Shown: piece after piece, positions 25,812-34,548 of the stretch
Layout: every line of letters begins with the position of its first letter
Position numbering within the stretch: the first letter of the stretch is position 1
Assembly: GCF_000956595.1 (NCBI RefSeq)
Contig: NZ_JYOO01000014.1
Location: forward strand, 61,551-125,550
Length of the DNA stretch: 64,000 nt
Direction of reading: 5' to 3'
Source: Priestia aryabhattai B8W22
GTDB taxonomy: Bacteria > Bacillota > Bacilli > Bacillales > Bacillaceae_H
Made by a program: the position numbers and the translations under genes
Notes under the pieces: model-generated
Databases searched by the model: none
What the model was told of the DNA's origin: nothing
What the model saw: the letters and a program-made list of their open reading frames with translations, nothing else

Positions 25812-25960
25812 AAAAAAAAGTCTGGGACATAACGAAATCGACCGCTAGAAGCGGCTACATACGCAACCCCTACGCTTGCCATACCAATAAAAAAATCCGA
25901 ACGATTCATCGTTCGGATTTTGCTTCAGCTAAAATAATTTTGTCCATAACTCTTTTTTTG
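25812..25960 (+). repeat. Intergenic element copy 2 (about 150 bp, short form)
   Basis: Left end AAAAAGTCTGGGACATAACG; right end TTTTGTCCATAACTCTTTTT. It lacks the GC-rich module of copies 1 and 3. The hairpin AATCCGAACGA / TCGTTCGGATT with a T run on the minus strand terminates the nitroreductase gene, whose stop codon is 1 bp away. Confidence 0.8.
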
Positions 25961-25961
25961 C

Positions 25962-26609
25962 TTATTTAAATACTTTTACACGTTCACTTAGCGGTTGAAA
26001 TTCTTTTTCACCCGCAGGTGCCACGGGATTACCAAATGGCATTTGGGCAATTAATTTCCATGAGCTTGGAATATGCCAAGCTGCTTTTACTTCATCATCA
26101 ATCAATGGATTGTAATGTTGTAATGTTGCTCCTAAGCCTTCGAGCTCAAGCGCTGTCCAAATCACATGCTGCAGCATACCTGATGATTGGTTAGACCAAA
26201 CGGGGAAATTTTCGCTGTAAGATGCGAACTGCTTTTGCAACCCTTCAATTACTTCTTGATCTTCAAAGAAAAGAACTGTTCCATAGCCGTTTCCGAATAA
26301 GTTCATTTTTTGATCCGTATCTGCAAAATTTTCAGCTGGGACAATTTTACGAAGCGTTTCTCTCGTAATATCCCATACTTTATCATGCTGTTCGCCAAAC
26401 AAAACAACTACGCGTGCGCTTTGAGAATTAAATGATGAAGGGGTATGTTTCACCGCAAAGTTAATAACTTCTTCAATCTTTTCTTCTGATACTTTTACAT
26501 TTTTATCGATTGCATAAATAGAACGTCGGTTTTTAATTGCTTCATAAAAATCTTTTCCAACCTGTTGTTGATCACTTGATTTATCAAATAATTTATCTAA
26601 AAAACCCAT
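25962..26609 (-). CDS. Nitroreductase family protein (Frm2/Hbn1-like)
   Basis: 215 residues, FMN-binding nitroreductase fold. The N-terminal FYEAIKNRRSIYAID is the family start, HTPSSFNSQSARVVVL follows, and LEGLGATLQHYNPLIDDEV with KLIAQMPFGNP is typical of the group once called fatty acid repression mutant protein. The start is the ATG (MGFLDK) 8 nt after TAGGAG. A perfect MhqR-like palindrome lies about 98 bp upstream, suggesting induction by quinones or related electrophiles. It ends in an intergenic repeat element that provides the terminator. Confidence 0.82.
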   Translation of the reverse strand: MGFLDKLFDKSSDQQQVGKDFYEAIKNRRSIYAIDKNVKVSEEKIEEVINFAVKHTPSSFNSQSARVVVLFGEQHDKVWDITRETLRKIVPAENFADTDQKMNLFGNGYGTVLFFEDQEVIEGLQKQFASYSENFPVWSNQSSGMLQHVIWTALELEGLGATLQHYNPLIDDEVKAAWHIPSSWKLIAQMPFGNPVAPAGEKEFQPLSERVKVFK

Positions 26610-26706
26610 TTTCCACACTCCTAATTGTTTGTTTTTTAAGCTTAAATTGCATGTTTATACCCTTCCCTCTGATAAAAGGAGATAAACAAGATATAATGAA
26701 TTCTTA

Positions 26707-26724
26707 TATCTTTAATTCGAGATA
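26707..26724 (-). promoter_or_regulatory. MhqR-like operator upstream of the nitroreductase
   Basis: TATCTTTAATTCGAGATA is the exact reverse complement of the site at 55330-55347 and close to the B. subtilis MhqR palindrome as I recall it. On the minus strand it overlaps a possible -10 (TAATAT). Confidence 0.6.
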
Positions 26725-26831
26725 TTAAACTAAAAAAATATTAATTGAAATTTAATTACTTTATGTAACTTACTTTACAATGATTATTATTATCTGTCAA
26801 CAGAAAAATTATTATTTTTTTGTTGATCATC

Positions 26832-27168
26832 AAAAGAGGTTGAGACATAACGAAATGAATCCAATCTAAAATGAACAAATGGGATATATGAGCTGAACCG
26901 CTTTTGATACCGCAGTTGATTTCCGTGCACGGCTTCGCTTTCCGCGGGCGGCCGCTGAGCCTCCTCGTCACTTGCGTTCCTGTGGGGTCTCATCTGTTCC
27001 GCTTTTTCCGCAGGAGTCTTCGTCGTGCCCTTCAATCAACTGCTAGAAGGAACGAAACAGGTGAAACCTACGTTCACTGTAATAAAAAAACGAACCGCTA
27101 ATCAAAAATTTTGATCAAGGGTTCATTTTTTCACTTCGTCTAAAATATTTTTATCTCAGCCTTTTTTA
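26832..27168 (+). repeat. Intergenic element copy 3 (about 340 bp, full form)
   Basis: Left end AAAAGAGGTTGAGACATAAC as in copy 1; right end ATTTTTATCTCAGCCTTTTT. The GC-rich module is longest here, with GCAGTTGATT...AATCAACTGC arms enclosing CTTTCCGCGGGCGGCC, GAGCCTCCTCGTC and CCGCAGGAGTCTTCG. The hairpin CGAACC / GGTTCATTTTTT serves as terminator for the SDR gene, 7 bp from its stop. Confidence 0.85.
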
Positions 27169-27175
27169 TAGATAC

Positions 27176-27925
27176 TTAATGTTCATAAATCATCTTTCGC
27201 GTCATTCCCCCGTCTACTACGAGGTTAGCTCCTGTCACAAAATCATTTTCAGCGTTTGTTAAGTACATACACGCTCTTGAGATATCCGCCGGCGTTCCAA
27301 CTCGATTAGAAGGATGCTGCGTATGATCGATTTCACGAAGGCCATCGTAGTCAGATGTCTCAATCCATCCTGGAGAAATAGCATTTACCGTGATGTTGTC
27401 ATCACCAAGCGAAATGGCAAGTGCATGAGTTAAAGCAACGATGCCGCCTTTTGTAGCCGCATAGGCTTCGGTGTGAGGTTCAGACATTGTAGCTCTCGTA
27501 GAAGCTAAGTTTACAATGGAGCCTCCGCTTTCGTTTTTTCTCATCACCTTAGCTGCTTCGCGAGAACATAGAAACACGCTGCGCAGGTTCGTATTGATAA
27601 TGTCATCCCATTCATCAATGGTTAGATCATACGGTGATTTCCAGCGGGAAACGCCTGCATTATTAATTAAAATATGTATCGTTCCGTACGTACTGACCGT
27701 TTTTTCAACGAGATGTAAAATGTCGCTTTCTTTTCGGACGTCTGTTTTTACAAAAATGGCTTCTCCGCCTTGTCTTTGAAGAGCCTCTGCATGACGCTCG
27801 CCTTCGATTTCGTCCACATCTGCCAATACCACTTTTGCTCCTTGTTTCGCGTATGCGCGGGATACATCTTTTCCTATTCCATTCGCAGCTCCGGTAACAA
27901 CAACAACTAAATCTTTAAACGACAT
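27176..27925 (-). CDS. Short-chain dehydrogenase/reductase
   Basis: 249 residues, a classical SDR. Cofactor motif TGAANGIG (residues 11-18), NNAG (about 87-90), catalytic Ser in LASTRA, and YAATK (Tyr and Lys about 153-157). Asp at the end of strand 2 (VVLADVDE) favours NAD over NADP. The C-terminal VDGGMTRKM is typical of the glucose dehydrogenase-like subgroup. It follows the NrnB-like gene by 21 bp and is probably co-transcribed with it. The substrate cannot be told from the sequence. Confidence 0.85.
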   Translation of the reverse strand: MSFKDLVVVVTGAANGIGKDVSRAYAKQGAKVVLADVDEIEGERHAEALQRQGGEAIFVKTDVRKESDILHLVEKTVSTYGTIHILINNAGVSRWKSPYDLTIDEWDDIINTNLRSVFLCSREAAKVMRKNESGGSIVNLASTRATMSEPHTEAYAATKGGIVALTHALAISLGDDNITVNAISPGWIETSDYDGLREIDHTQHPSNRVGTPADISRACMYLTNAENDFVTGANLVVDGGMTRKMIYEH

Positions 27926-27946
27926 ATCATCTCCTCCTTATACGCT

Positions 27947-28918
27947 TTATTCACTTTTTTCTTCGTCTTTAAACAAGTGATCCGTGACGAAAAGAGCAAA
28001 CGTTTCAGCCGTTAACTTGCATCCAGAAGCTTTTGGGTGACCTCCTCCTCCAAGGTGCCCAACAATTTCTGCTAAGTTGATTTCGTCTTTTACTGCACGG
28101 AACCCAAGCTTTTGGCGTCCCATGTCCACCATAACAGAAAAGTGGATATCTTCGTTTTCTAGACACAGTGCATTTCCTAGCTCAGACTGATATGTATCTG
28201 CGAATACAATCCCTGCGTTGTACGCTGTGTTATCAATTTCAACCCTTTCTTTTATGATTTGTTTTTGTTTATCATAAATGTATTTTTCAATCTTTTTTTC
28301 TTCTGCTTCTAGTAAAATTTCGTGTTTGTCCGTAAACGTAAATTCTTGATTTTCAGTATGGTACGATTCACGAAGCGTTTCTAGAATGGTTTCTTTAAAT
28401 TCTTCATGCGGGATTAGATAATATAGGTGATTAAGGCGCTTTGCTTTCAAGTTATTTTCATGGAACCAGTCCCACGTATCAAATAAGCGCACAAGTTCTA
28501 CGTACTCATCAAGCAACGCCGTTTTTTGGAGCATGTTGTTGCGCACTAAGTAGTCGTAGAAAAGAGATGTAGCTGCCGTCTTTTTACCGTTTTCGTCTTC
28601 TGCAATAACATGAACCCAATCGTATTTCTCAGCTAGTGGAAGAGCAGAGATATGATGGTCAATAAGAGTGATTTGCTGGCCTTTTTTTACCAGTTCATTT
28701 AATTTTTCAGCTACTTCCTCATTTACGCTAATATCTGTTATGTATAAAGCTGTGTCTCCATCGTTTTCTTCTTCAATAAAATGCGTCACTGTGTCATTGA
28801 TGCGGCCAATACTTACCGTGCTGTAATCAAAGTTGTCGTCGCCAAACGCTAACCGCCCTAATAGTGCTGGACTTACCCCGTCTAAATCGTTATGTGAAAT
28901 TAATTTTATTTTTGTCAT
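27947..28918 (-). CDS. DHH/DHHA1 phosphoesterase, NrnB-like
   Basis: 323 residues. DHH domain with SHNDLDG (residues 8-14), TDIS (61-64) and the name motif DHH (87-89); C-terminal DHHA1 domain with GHLGGGGHPKASG. The HNDLDGVSP opening resembles B. subtilis NrnB (YngD), an oligoribonuclease that degrades short RNAs from the 5' or 3' end with Mn or Co. It is shorter than YngD as I remember it (about 400), so it may be a related phosphodiesterase. The start has AAAGGAG. It heads a probable two-gene unit with the SDR. Confidence 0.8.
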   Translation of the reverse strand: MTKIKLISHNDLDGVSPALLGRLAFGDDNFDYSTVSIGRINDTVTHFIEEENDGDTALYITDISVNEEVAEKLNELVKKGQQITLIDHHISALPLAEKYDWVHVIAEDENGKKTAATSLFYDYLVRNNMLQKTALLDEYVELVRLFDTWDWFHENNLKAKRLNHLYYLIPHEEFKETILETLRESYHTENQEFTFTDKHEILLEAEEKKIEKYIYDKQKQIIKERVEIDNTAYNAGIVFADTYQSELGNALCLENEDIHFSVMVDMGRQKLGFRAVKDEINLAEIVGHLGGGGHPKASGCKLTAETFALFVTDHLFKDEEKSE

Positions 28919-29049
28919 TAATCAAAACTCCTTTATTTTCAGTCGCCTTAGTATATGTACCGGCTTGTATATTATAGCAATTTCAGCATAAAAATGCTGT
29001 TATTTACTTTGAAGTGAAGTCAACGTTCAGACTTAGACTTACCTGTATC

Positions 29050-29228
29050 AAAAGAGAGTGGGACATAACTACATCGATTCAATCAACAGCTAGAAGCAAC
29101 TACACACATGAAACCTACGCTCACCAATACCAATGAAAAAATCCGAACGAATGTGATTCTTTATCAAGAATCTCGATTCATCGTTCGGATTTTCTTTTAA
29201 ATAACCTACTTTTGTTCTAGCCTCTTTC
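29050..29228 (+). repeat. Intergenic element copy 4 (about 180 bp)
   Basis: Left end AAAAGAGAGTGGGACATAAC; right end CTTTTGTTCTAGCCTCTTTC. It contains the conserved CAATCAACAGCTAGAAGCAA and GAAACCTACGCTCACC blocks but lacks the GC-rich left half. The long hairpin AATCCGAACGA / TCGTTCGGATT terminates hxlB, whose stop is 8 bp away. Confidence 0.82.
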
Positions 29229-29236
29229 CACTTAAC

Positions 29237-29785
29237 TTACTCTAAATTGCTGTGCTGCTTAAACGCCTGTTCATGATCCGTGTGATTCAAATTCCCGTAT
29301 TCCAAGCAAATTGTATCAAACACAACGTGAGCACATTGATCAAACAATGAACCAAGCGGCTGAATAGAAGCTGCTTCATTTTCGCTTCGGTATTTGGTTG
29401 CAGCGGGAATGTGCAGCAGCTCATCAGTATGAGCAGTTAATGGTGATTCTGTACTAGCTGAAATGCCGATAACTGAACATCCTACTTCTTTGGCTTTTTT
29501 AGCTACGCTCACCACTTGCTGTGTTTTTCCTGAACCAGATACAGCCACCAATACGTCACCCGCTGCAATCGAAGGAGTAATGGTCTCTCCTACAACGTAT
29601 ACTGTCGCACCTAAATGCATCAGTCTCATCGCAAATGATTTGCCCATTAACCCAGAGCGACCTTCGCCTATAACAAAAATTCGTTTCGCTTGGTAAAGTG
29701 AAAACGCTACTTCTTCTATTTGCGGCTCTTTTATGTGATTCATTACGGTCGTAATTTCATGTAAAATCGTTTGTGTTTTTGTCAT
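29237..29785 (-). CDS. hxlB: 6-phospho-3-hexuloisomerase (HxlB-like SIS protein)
   Basis: 182 residues, one SIS (sugar isomerase) domain: IFVIGEGRSGLMGKSFAMRLMHLG, VGETITPSIAAGDVLVAVSGSGKTQQVV and EVGCSVIGISA. HxlB converts hexulose-6-phosphate to fructose-6-phosphate in the ribulose monophosphate route of formaldehyde fixation. It overlaps hxlA by one base (TAATG). The KdgR-type operator upstream of hxlA places the pair with sugar-acid catabolism, so a role on another ketose phosphate is possible. Confidence 0.85.
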   Translation of the reverse strand: MTKTQTILHEITTVMNHIKEPQIEEVAFSLYQAKRIFVIGEGRSGLMGKSFAMRLMHLGATVYVVGETITPSIAAGDVLVAVSGSGKTQQVVSVAKKAKEVGCSVIGISASTESPLTAHTDELLHIPAATKYRSENEAASIQPLGSLFDQCAHVVFDTICLEYGNLNHTDHEQAFKQHSNLE

Positions 29786-30420
29786 TATACGTTCCCCCTG
29801 CTCATAAATAAGTCTTGAAATTCAGCAGATGCCTTTGCCACATCTGCACTTTTTGTAATCGCTGATCCAATAATCGCAACGTCCGCCTTCATTTGAAGTA
29901 ATGACGCTGCTGAGGCTGGATTAATTCCTCCTGCTACTGCTATTTGCGCATCTGAATGAAAATACTGCCGCAAATTTATTTGACTCAGCGATTTTCCTTC
30001 TTTTTCTTGCTCATCTTTGCTGATATGATGGCAGAAAATAGCGTTTCTATAAATACTTACTTGCTTTTGCGAGCTGCTTGACGTGTTTAATAAATCAATC
30101 ATCATTTTTTTATTCCATTTTTCGCTTACATTTGCACACGTCTCTATCGTGGGTAAAGGTGATACGCCCATTACTGTTGCTATATCTGCTCCTGCTTGAT
30201 AGCACATGGTAAACTCATACTCTGCGTTATCAATCGTTTTGATATCTGCTACAATCATCTTGTGCGGAAATGCCTGTTTGATTTTATAAATGCTTTCAAT
30301 TCCATACTCTTTTATAAGAGATGTACCTACTTCAATCCAATCAACATAGGGTTCTGTCAGCTTGGCAAGTATAATAGCTTCTTCAATTGTGACGCGATCT
30401 AATGCTAATTGTATCTTCAT
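29785..30420 (-). CDS. hxlA: 3-hexulose-6-phosphate synthase (HxlA-like)
   Basis: 211 residues, TIM barrel of the OMP decarboxylase superfamily. The metal-binding DxKxxD motif is Asp59, Lys61, Asp64 (DIKTID); Asp8 and Glu30 match the family active site, and AVAGGINPAS is the phosphate-binding end. HxlA joins formaldehyde to ribulose-5-phosphate or runs in reverse; close relatives decarboxylate 3-keto-gulonate-6-phosphate, and the alternative cannot be excluded. The start is the ATG after GAGGAG; the upstream MRRRN extension lacks a site. A perfect operator palindrome lies 20 bp upstream. Confidence 0.83.
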   Translation of the reverse strand: MKIQLALDRVTIEEAIILAKLTEPYVDWIEVGTSLIKEYGIESIYKIKQAFPHKMIVADIKTIDNAEYEFTMCYQAGADIATVMGVSPLPTIETCANVSEKWNKKMMIDLLNTSSSSQKQVSIYRNAIFCHHISKDEQEKEGKSLSQINLRQYFHSDAQIAVAGGINPASAASLLQMKADVAIIGSAITKSADVAKASAEFQDLFMSRGNV

Positions 30421-30439
30421 ATTTCTTCTCCTCACTTTC

Positions 30440-30457
30440 TACTAAACCGGTTTAGTA
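30440..30457 (-). promoter_or_regulatory. KdgR-type operator upstream of hxlAB
   Basis: TACTAAACCGGTTTAGTA is a perfect 18-bp palindrome with the central CG of LacI-family operators. The same sequence lies upstream of the kdg operon. Confidence 0.78.
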
Positions 30458-30487
30458 ACAGCGCAAAAAAAACTAATATTTTGATGA

Positions 30488-30520
30488 GCTAAAAAGAGCG
30501 CGCCATAGGCGCTCTTTCTA
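30488..30520 (-). terminator. Terminator of kdgR
   Basis: Stem AAAGAGCGC / GCGCTCTTT with a 7-nt loop and T run on the minus strand, just after the kdgR stop. It isolates hxlAB from kdgR. Confidence 0.75.
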
Positions 30521-30522
30521 GC

Positions 30523-31533
30523 TTAATGCGACAAAGTTGTTTCTCGAATAATTAATTCACACTCATACTGGTACTCTTCATAAGCTATCTTTTCTTTCAA
30601 AATTTGTTTAATAAGTAAATCTGCTGCTTTTGTTCCCATGTCAAAAGCAGGCTGCGAAATCGTGGTAACGGCAGGCGTTGCTACATCTGCGTAAGGAATA
30701 TTATCATAAACAATTAAAGATAAATCATTTGGGATATTAAATCCGTGTTGTTTAATAAATTTCTGCACTTCAATGAACACTAAATCGTTTCCAGCCAGCA
30801 GCGCTGTCGGCGGATTATCGGCTGCAAATAGCTTCTCCAGCGCTTTTTGCATGTCCGCTTTTTTGCAGTTAATAATCATGAATTCATTTACAGGCATATT
30901 GGCTGATGTTAACGCTTCTTTGTACCCTTCTACACGTTCAATCCGGGGTGTAATAGTTAATGGTTCTGTAATAATCGCTATATGCTTGTGTCCAAGCTCG
31001 AGCAGATGCAAAATAGCCTGTTTTGTGGCTTCTTGGTTGTTCGCCACTACGGATGGAATTTTTCCTTTTACATCATGAATTTTACGATCCATAATAACAA
31101 CCGGATATTCTTCTTTGATCATCTGCTCATAAAGAGAAGTATTGGCACCCGTTGGAAATAAAATAAGGCCATCTACTTGCTTTGCTTTTAACATATTAAT
31201 ATATTTCTTTTCTTTATCAGGGTCATCATCTGCGTTGCAAATGATGGCATGTATATCTTGCGAATGGCAATAGTCTTCAATGGCACGAATGACTTCAGTA
31301 GAAAATCTGTGCATAATATTTGCGACAATAATCCCGATCATCGACGTTCGCTTTTGTTTTAAGCTCCGTGCTAGATAGTTGGGCTGATAGCCCAGTGTAT
31401 CAATCGCTTCTTTAATTTTCTTTCGTGTTTCTTCGCCCATATATTCATACCGCTTGTTAATGTATTGTGATACGGTGCTTTTGGAGACATTTGCTGCTTT
31501 TGCGACATCAAGCATAGTAACTTTTTGCATCAT
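30523..31533 (-). CDS. kdgR: LacI family transcriptional regulator KdgR
   Basis: 336 residues. N-terminal LacI helix-turn-helix (TMLDVAKAANVSKSTVSQYIN) and hinge helix (YLARSLKQKRTSMIGIIVANI), then a periplasmic-binding-protein-like effector domain ending in RETTLSH. The SQYINKRYEYMGEETRKKI segment agrees with my memory of B. subtilis KdgR, the repressor of 2-keto-3-deoxygluconate use. It sits between the kdg operon and hxlAB, with its own terminator; one identical palindrome lies ahead of each target unit. KDG or a related acid would be the inducer (inference). Confidence 0.88.
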   Translation of the reverse strand: MMQKVTMLDVAKAANVSKSTVSQYINKRYEYMGEETRKKIKEAIDTLGYQPNYLARSLKQKRTSMIGIIVANIMHRFSTEVIRAIEDYCHSQDIHAIICNADDDPDKEKKYINMLKAKQVDGLILFPTGANTSLYEQMIKEEYPVVIMDRKIHDVKGKIPSVVANNQEATKQAILHLLELGHKHIAIITEPLTITPRIERVEGYKEALTSANMPVNEFMIINCKKADMQKALEKLFAADNPPTALLAGNDLVFIEVQKFIKQHGFNIPNDLSLIVYDNIPYADVATPAVTTISQPAFDMGTKAADLLIKQILKEKIAYEEYQYECELIIRETTLSH

Positions 31534-31601
31534 AATCCGTCCTTTTCATTCAATCCCTAAAATTATGCTACTCCTAGTGTAAACGAAAAAAACGAAAAAG
31601 G

Positions 31602-31632
31602 AAAAGCCTTCTTGATAGCAGAAGGCTTTATT
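31602..31632 (-). terminator. Terminator of the kdg operon
   Basis: Stem AAAGCCTTC / GAAGGCTTT with an 8-nt loop, ahead of a T-rich stretch on the minus strand; it separates kdgA from kdgR. Confidence 0.7.
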
Positions 31633-31634
31633 TA

Positions 31635-32279
31635 TTAAGCGTACGCAAGCCTAGCTTCTTGAATTTCATGAGTAAAACGTTTCGCTTCCCTTGTTACTTG
31701 AAGTAAGTATTCAGGAGTTGGAAGCTGCTTTCCATCCACTAATGTGCTTCCTGCCCCAATAGCAGCTGCTCCAGCTTTAATATAAGCGCCCGCATTTTCA
31801 GCCGTAACGCCGCCCGTTGGCATTAATGGAATGTGAGGAAGCGGTCCTGCTATATTTTTAAAATAAGCGGGACCTACCACGCTTGCCGGGAAGACTTTAA
31901 TTATATCCGCGCCGCATTCATACGCTGTTAGTATTTCAGTAGGTGTAAAAGCACCCGGAACGCTAATGACTCCGTATCTTTTAGCCGTTTTAATTGTTCG
32001 CTCGTTCACCGTAGGAGAAAAAATAAATGATGCTCCTGCCATAATGGCAATTCGCGCTGTTTCTTCGTCTAGAACAGTTCCTGCTCCAATAAACATCGAG
32101 TCGGCAAATTCATTTTTCAATTCTTTAATAACCTCTACAGCAGCAGGGTTTTCCATTGTGATTTCTAGGTTTGTTACTCCGCCTTCTTTTAACGCGTAGG
32201 CAAGCGGAATAATTCGCTCAGCGCTTGCTCCTCGAATGACCGCTACAATACCGCTACTTGTAATTTTCTCAATATGCAT
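31635..32279 (-). CDS. kdgA: KDPG/KHG aldolase
   Basis: 214 residues, class I aldolase TIM barrel. The Schiff-base lysine is Lys128 in DIIKVFPAS, and the catalytic Glu is Glu39 in NLEITM; PGAFTPTEI and MPTGGV are further family marks. It splits 2-keto-3-deoxy-6-phosphogluconate to pyruvate and glyceraldehyde-3-phosphate, the last step after KdgK. It is the last gene of the operon, 26 bp after the transporter, with AAAAGGAG ahead of the ATG. B. subtilis kdgRKAT has the same set of functions. Confidence 0.93.
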   Translation of the reverse strand: MHIEKITSSGIVAVIRGASAERIIPLAYALKEGGVTNLEITMENPAAVEVIKELKNEFADSMFIGAGTVLDEETARIAIMAGASFIFSPTVNERTIKTAKRYGVISVPGAFTPTEILTAYECGADIIKVFPASVVGPAYFKNIAGPLPHIPLMPTGGVTAENAGAYIKAGAAAIGAGSTLVDGKQLPTPEYLLQVTREAKRFTHEIQEARLAYA

Positions 32280-32305
32280 CTTAATTCTCCTTTTCTATCG
32301 TTACA

Positions 32306-33586
32306 TTAAGCCGTTGTTTCAACTGGCTTTACACTTTGAACTTCTCTTGGCTTTTTCGTTGCGACAATGGTTAAAACTGCCGCAAGGAATAATGATCCAG
32401 CCATAAAGATATATGAAGCGCCAAATCCTCCTGTTGATCCATTTAAAAATCCTACAATATAAGAACCGGCAAATGAACCAAGTGCGCCCATGCTATTGAT
32501 TAAAGCCATCGCTCCTCCAGCAACATTACGCGGTAAAATTTCAGGAATAATCGCAAAGAACGGTCCGTACGGAGCATACATCGTTCCCCCGGCGATAACA
32601 AGTAAGGTAAAAGAAAGCCAGAAGTTGCTTGTGCCAACTAAATAAGATCCGTAAAAAGCAAGCGCTCCTACTAATAAGAACGGCCATACAAACACGCTTC
32701 GTTTTAAAAACTTATCTGATAAATATGAAACCGTTAACATTAGTACGACTGCTAATACGTAAGGAACGGATGCTAACCAGCCGGTCTTTACTATACTCAT
32801 GTTAGGCGCTGCTTTAATAATAGACGGCAGCCACATAACAAATCCGTAGACGCCAATACTCCATAAAGCATATTGAATGCTCAATAAAATAACGGTGCGA
32901 TTTTTGAAAGCTTCTTTATAGCCTTTAACAGGTTTGATTCCTTCTTGTTCTTTTTGCAGCGCATCGTGTAAATCTGCTTTTTCTTTTTTCGACAGCCAGC
33001 CTGCGTCTTTTGGTTCGTCGTTTACCAGTTTCCACCATAAAAACGCCCAAATAACAGCTGGAAAACCTTCTAAAATAAACATCCATCTCCAGCCAAACGA
33101 TTCTAGCAAATATCCAGAAACAATCGACATCCAAAGAACGGTTGCCGGGTTTCCTAAAATTAAAAACGTGTTGGCTCTAGAACGTTCTGCTTTTGTAAAC
33201 CAGTGGCTTAAAAACACTAGCATAGCAGGCATAACGGCACTTTCAACTACCCCTAAAGCAAATCGAATAACAAACAAAAACCCGACGTGGCTTACCATAC
33301 CCGTAGCTGTAGCGAGTGCTCCCCATAAAATCAGAGACCAAAAAATCAGCTTTTTGGCACTTTTATTTTCAGCATAGTGAGCGCCTGGAATTTGGAAAAA
33401 GAAATAACCTAAGAAAAAGAGCGATCCTAATAAAGACGAAATACCTGGCGTAATATGAAGATCTTCTGCCAGCCCTGCCGCTGCTCCAAACCCATAGTTT
33501 GCACGGTCTAAATATGCAAGGCTATACGTAATAAATACGATAGGAATTAACCGAAGCCATCTTTTTTTTGCTAGCTGCTGTTTCAT
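32306..33586 (-). CDS. MFS transporter, anion:cation symporter (hexuronate/KDG type)
   Basis: About 426 residues with twelve membrane segments. YSLAYLDRANYGFGAAAG in helix 1, RFALGVVESAVMPAMLVFLSHWFTKAERSRA around helix 4, and WRWMFILEGFPAVIWAF are typical of the ACS subfamily (ExuT/GudP/phthalate type) that takes up sugar acids with protons. Location between kdgK and kdgA points to a sugar acid such as KDG or a hexuronate/aldonate as substrate. I place the start at the ATG 10 nt after AAGGAG; a GTG overlapping the kdgK stop is also possible. Confidence 0.87.
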   Translation of the reverse strand: MKQQLAKKRWLRLIPIVFITYSLAYLDRANYGFGAAAGLAEDLHITPGISSLLGSLFFLGYFFFQIPGAHYAENKSAKKLIFWSLILWGALATATGMVSHVGFLFVIRFALGVVESAVMPAMLVFLSHWFTKAERSRANTFLILGNPATVLWMSIVSGYLLESFGWRWMFILEGFPAVIWAFLWWKLVNDEPKDAGWLSKKEKADLHDALQKEQEGIKPVKGYKEAFKNRTVILLSIQYALWSIGVYGFVMWLPSIIKAAPNMSIVKTGWLASVPYVLAVVLMLTVSYLSDKFLKRSVFVWPFLLVGALAFYGSYLVGTSNFWLSFTLLVIAGGTMYAPYGPFFAIIPEILPRNVAGGAMALINSMGALGSFAGSYIVGFLNGSTGGFGASYIFMAGSLFLAAVLTIVATKKPREVQSVKPVETTA

Positions 33587-33588
33587 TA

Positions 33589-34548
33589 TCACTTCACTCC
33601 TTGTTTTTGGGATTCCATATATTTTTGCAACTGCTGTTCAGTTGGATATCCGTCATTATCTCCAGGGCTTTGTACAGCTAATGATCCAATAGCATTTGCT
33701 CTCATGACAGATTGAGTAAGAGAATCATTTTGAAGAAGTCCGCTTAACAGCCCTACTGCAAAGCCGTCTCCTGCACCGACTGTATCCACTATTTGATTCA
33801 CTTTTATTCCTTCAACCATTCCTTGCTCTCTTGCTGTCTTAAAGAAGGCTCCTTGTTCACCTAGTTTAATAACGACAAGCTCTACGCCTGCATCTAAATA
33901 GTAAGAAGCGATATCTTCTGGATTTTTGTATCCGGTTAAAATTTTCCCTTCTTCAATGCCTGGCAGAACGTAGTTTGCTTGTTTAGCAGCTTCGTTGATT
34001 GTAAAAATCATTTCTTCCTTCGATGTCCAAAGAGTCGGTCGCAGGTTCGGGTCAAAGGAAACCGTTCTGCCAGCTGCTTTCATCGAGGTAAGCGCGTGTA
34101 GAGAAAATTCACGCATGCTTGCTGACACAGCAAGCGGTATTCCTGTCATATGCATATGTTTTGCCGATAAAAAATAGTTTCGATTAAAATCGCTTGGGTG
34201 CAAGTGACTGGCTGCTGAATTTTTTCGGAAGTAACAAACTTCCGGATCTCCCACTTCCACTTTTGATTTAATTTGAAAGCCTGTTGAATATTCGCTATCT
34301 ACTAGTACACAATCGGTGTTGACCGACTCCTCTTGTAGCCGTTTCATAATAAACGTACCGAAAGGATCGTTGCCGACTTTGCTCACCCACCCTGCGCGCA
34401 GACCGAGACGAGCGAGACCAATTGCTACATTTGTTTCTGCTCCGGCTAGCTCTTTTGTATAATGCTTAATCTCATACAGCGGTCCTGGTTGTTCTGCCAT
34501 GAACATCGCCATTGCTTCTCCGAAGGTAATAACGTCTAATGAATTCAT
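33589..34548 (-). CDS. kdgK: 2-keto-3-deoxygluconate kinase
   Basis: 319 residues, PfkB sugar-kinase family. N-terminal ITFGEAMAMF and GAETNVAIGLARLG; C-terminal signature DTVGAGDGFAVGLLSGLL with the catalytic Asp. It phosphorylates KDG with ATP to KDPG, the substrate of the aldolase encoded two genes downstream. It overlaps the isomerase-like gene by 4 bp and is followed by the transporter. AGGAGG precedes the ATG. The context leaves little doubt about the pathway. Confidence 0.92.
   Translation of the reverse strand: MNSLDVITFGEAMAMFMAEQPGPLYEIKHYTKELAGAETNVAIGLARLGLRAGWVSKVGNDPFGTFIMKRLQEESVNTDCVLVDSEYSTGFQIKSKVEVGDPEVCYFRKNSAASHLHPSDFNRNYFLSAKHMHMTGIPLAVSASMREFSLHALTSMKAAGRTVSFDPNLRPTLWTSKEEMIFTINEAAKQANYVLPGIEEGKILTGYKNPEDIASYYLDAGVELVVIKLGEQGAFFKTAREQGMVEGIKVNQIVDTVGAGDGFAVGLLSGLLQNDSLTQSVMRANAIGSLAVQSPGDNDGYPTEQQLQKYMESQKQGVK

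Noticed and set aside
26756..27101. Small frames (60-80 residues) inside intergenic element copy 3
   Set aside because: They fall within the GC-rich module of a repeated element, have no ribosome binding site and are not kept in the other copies; similar frames are common false annotations in Bacillus repeats.
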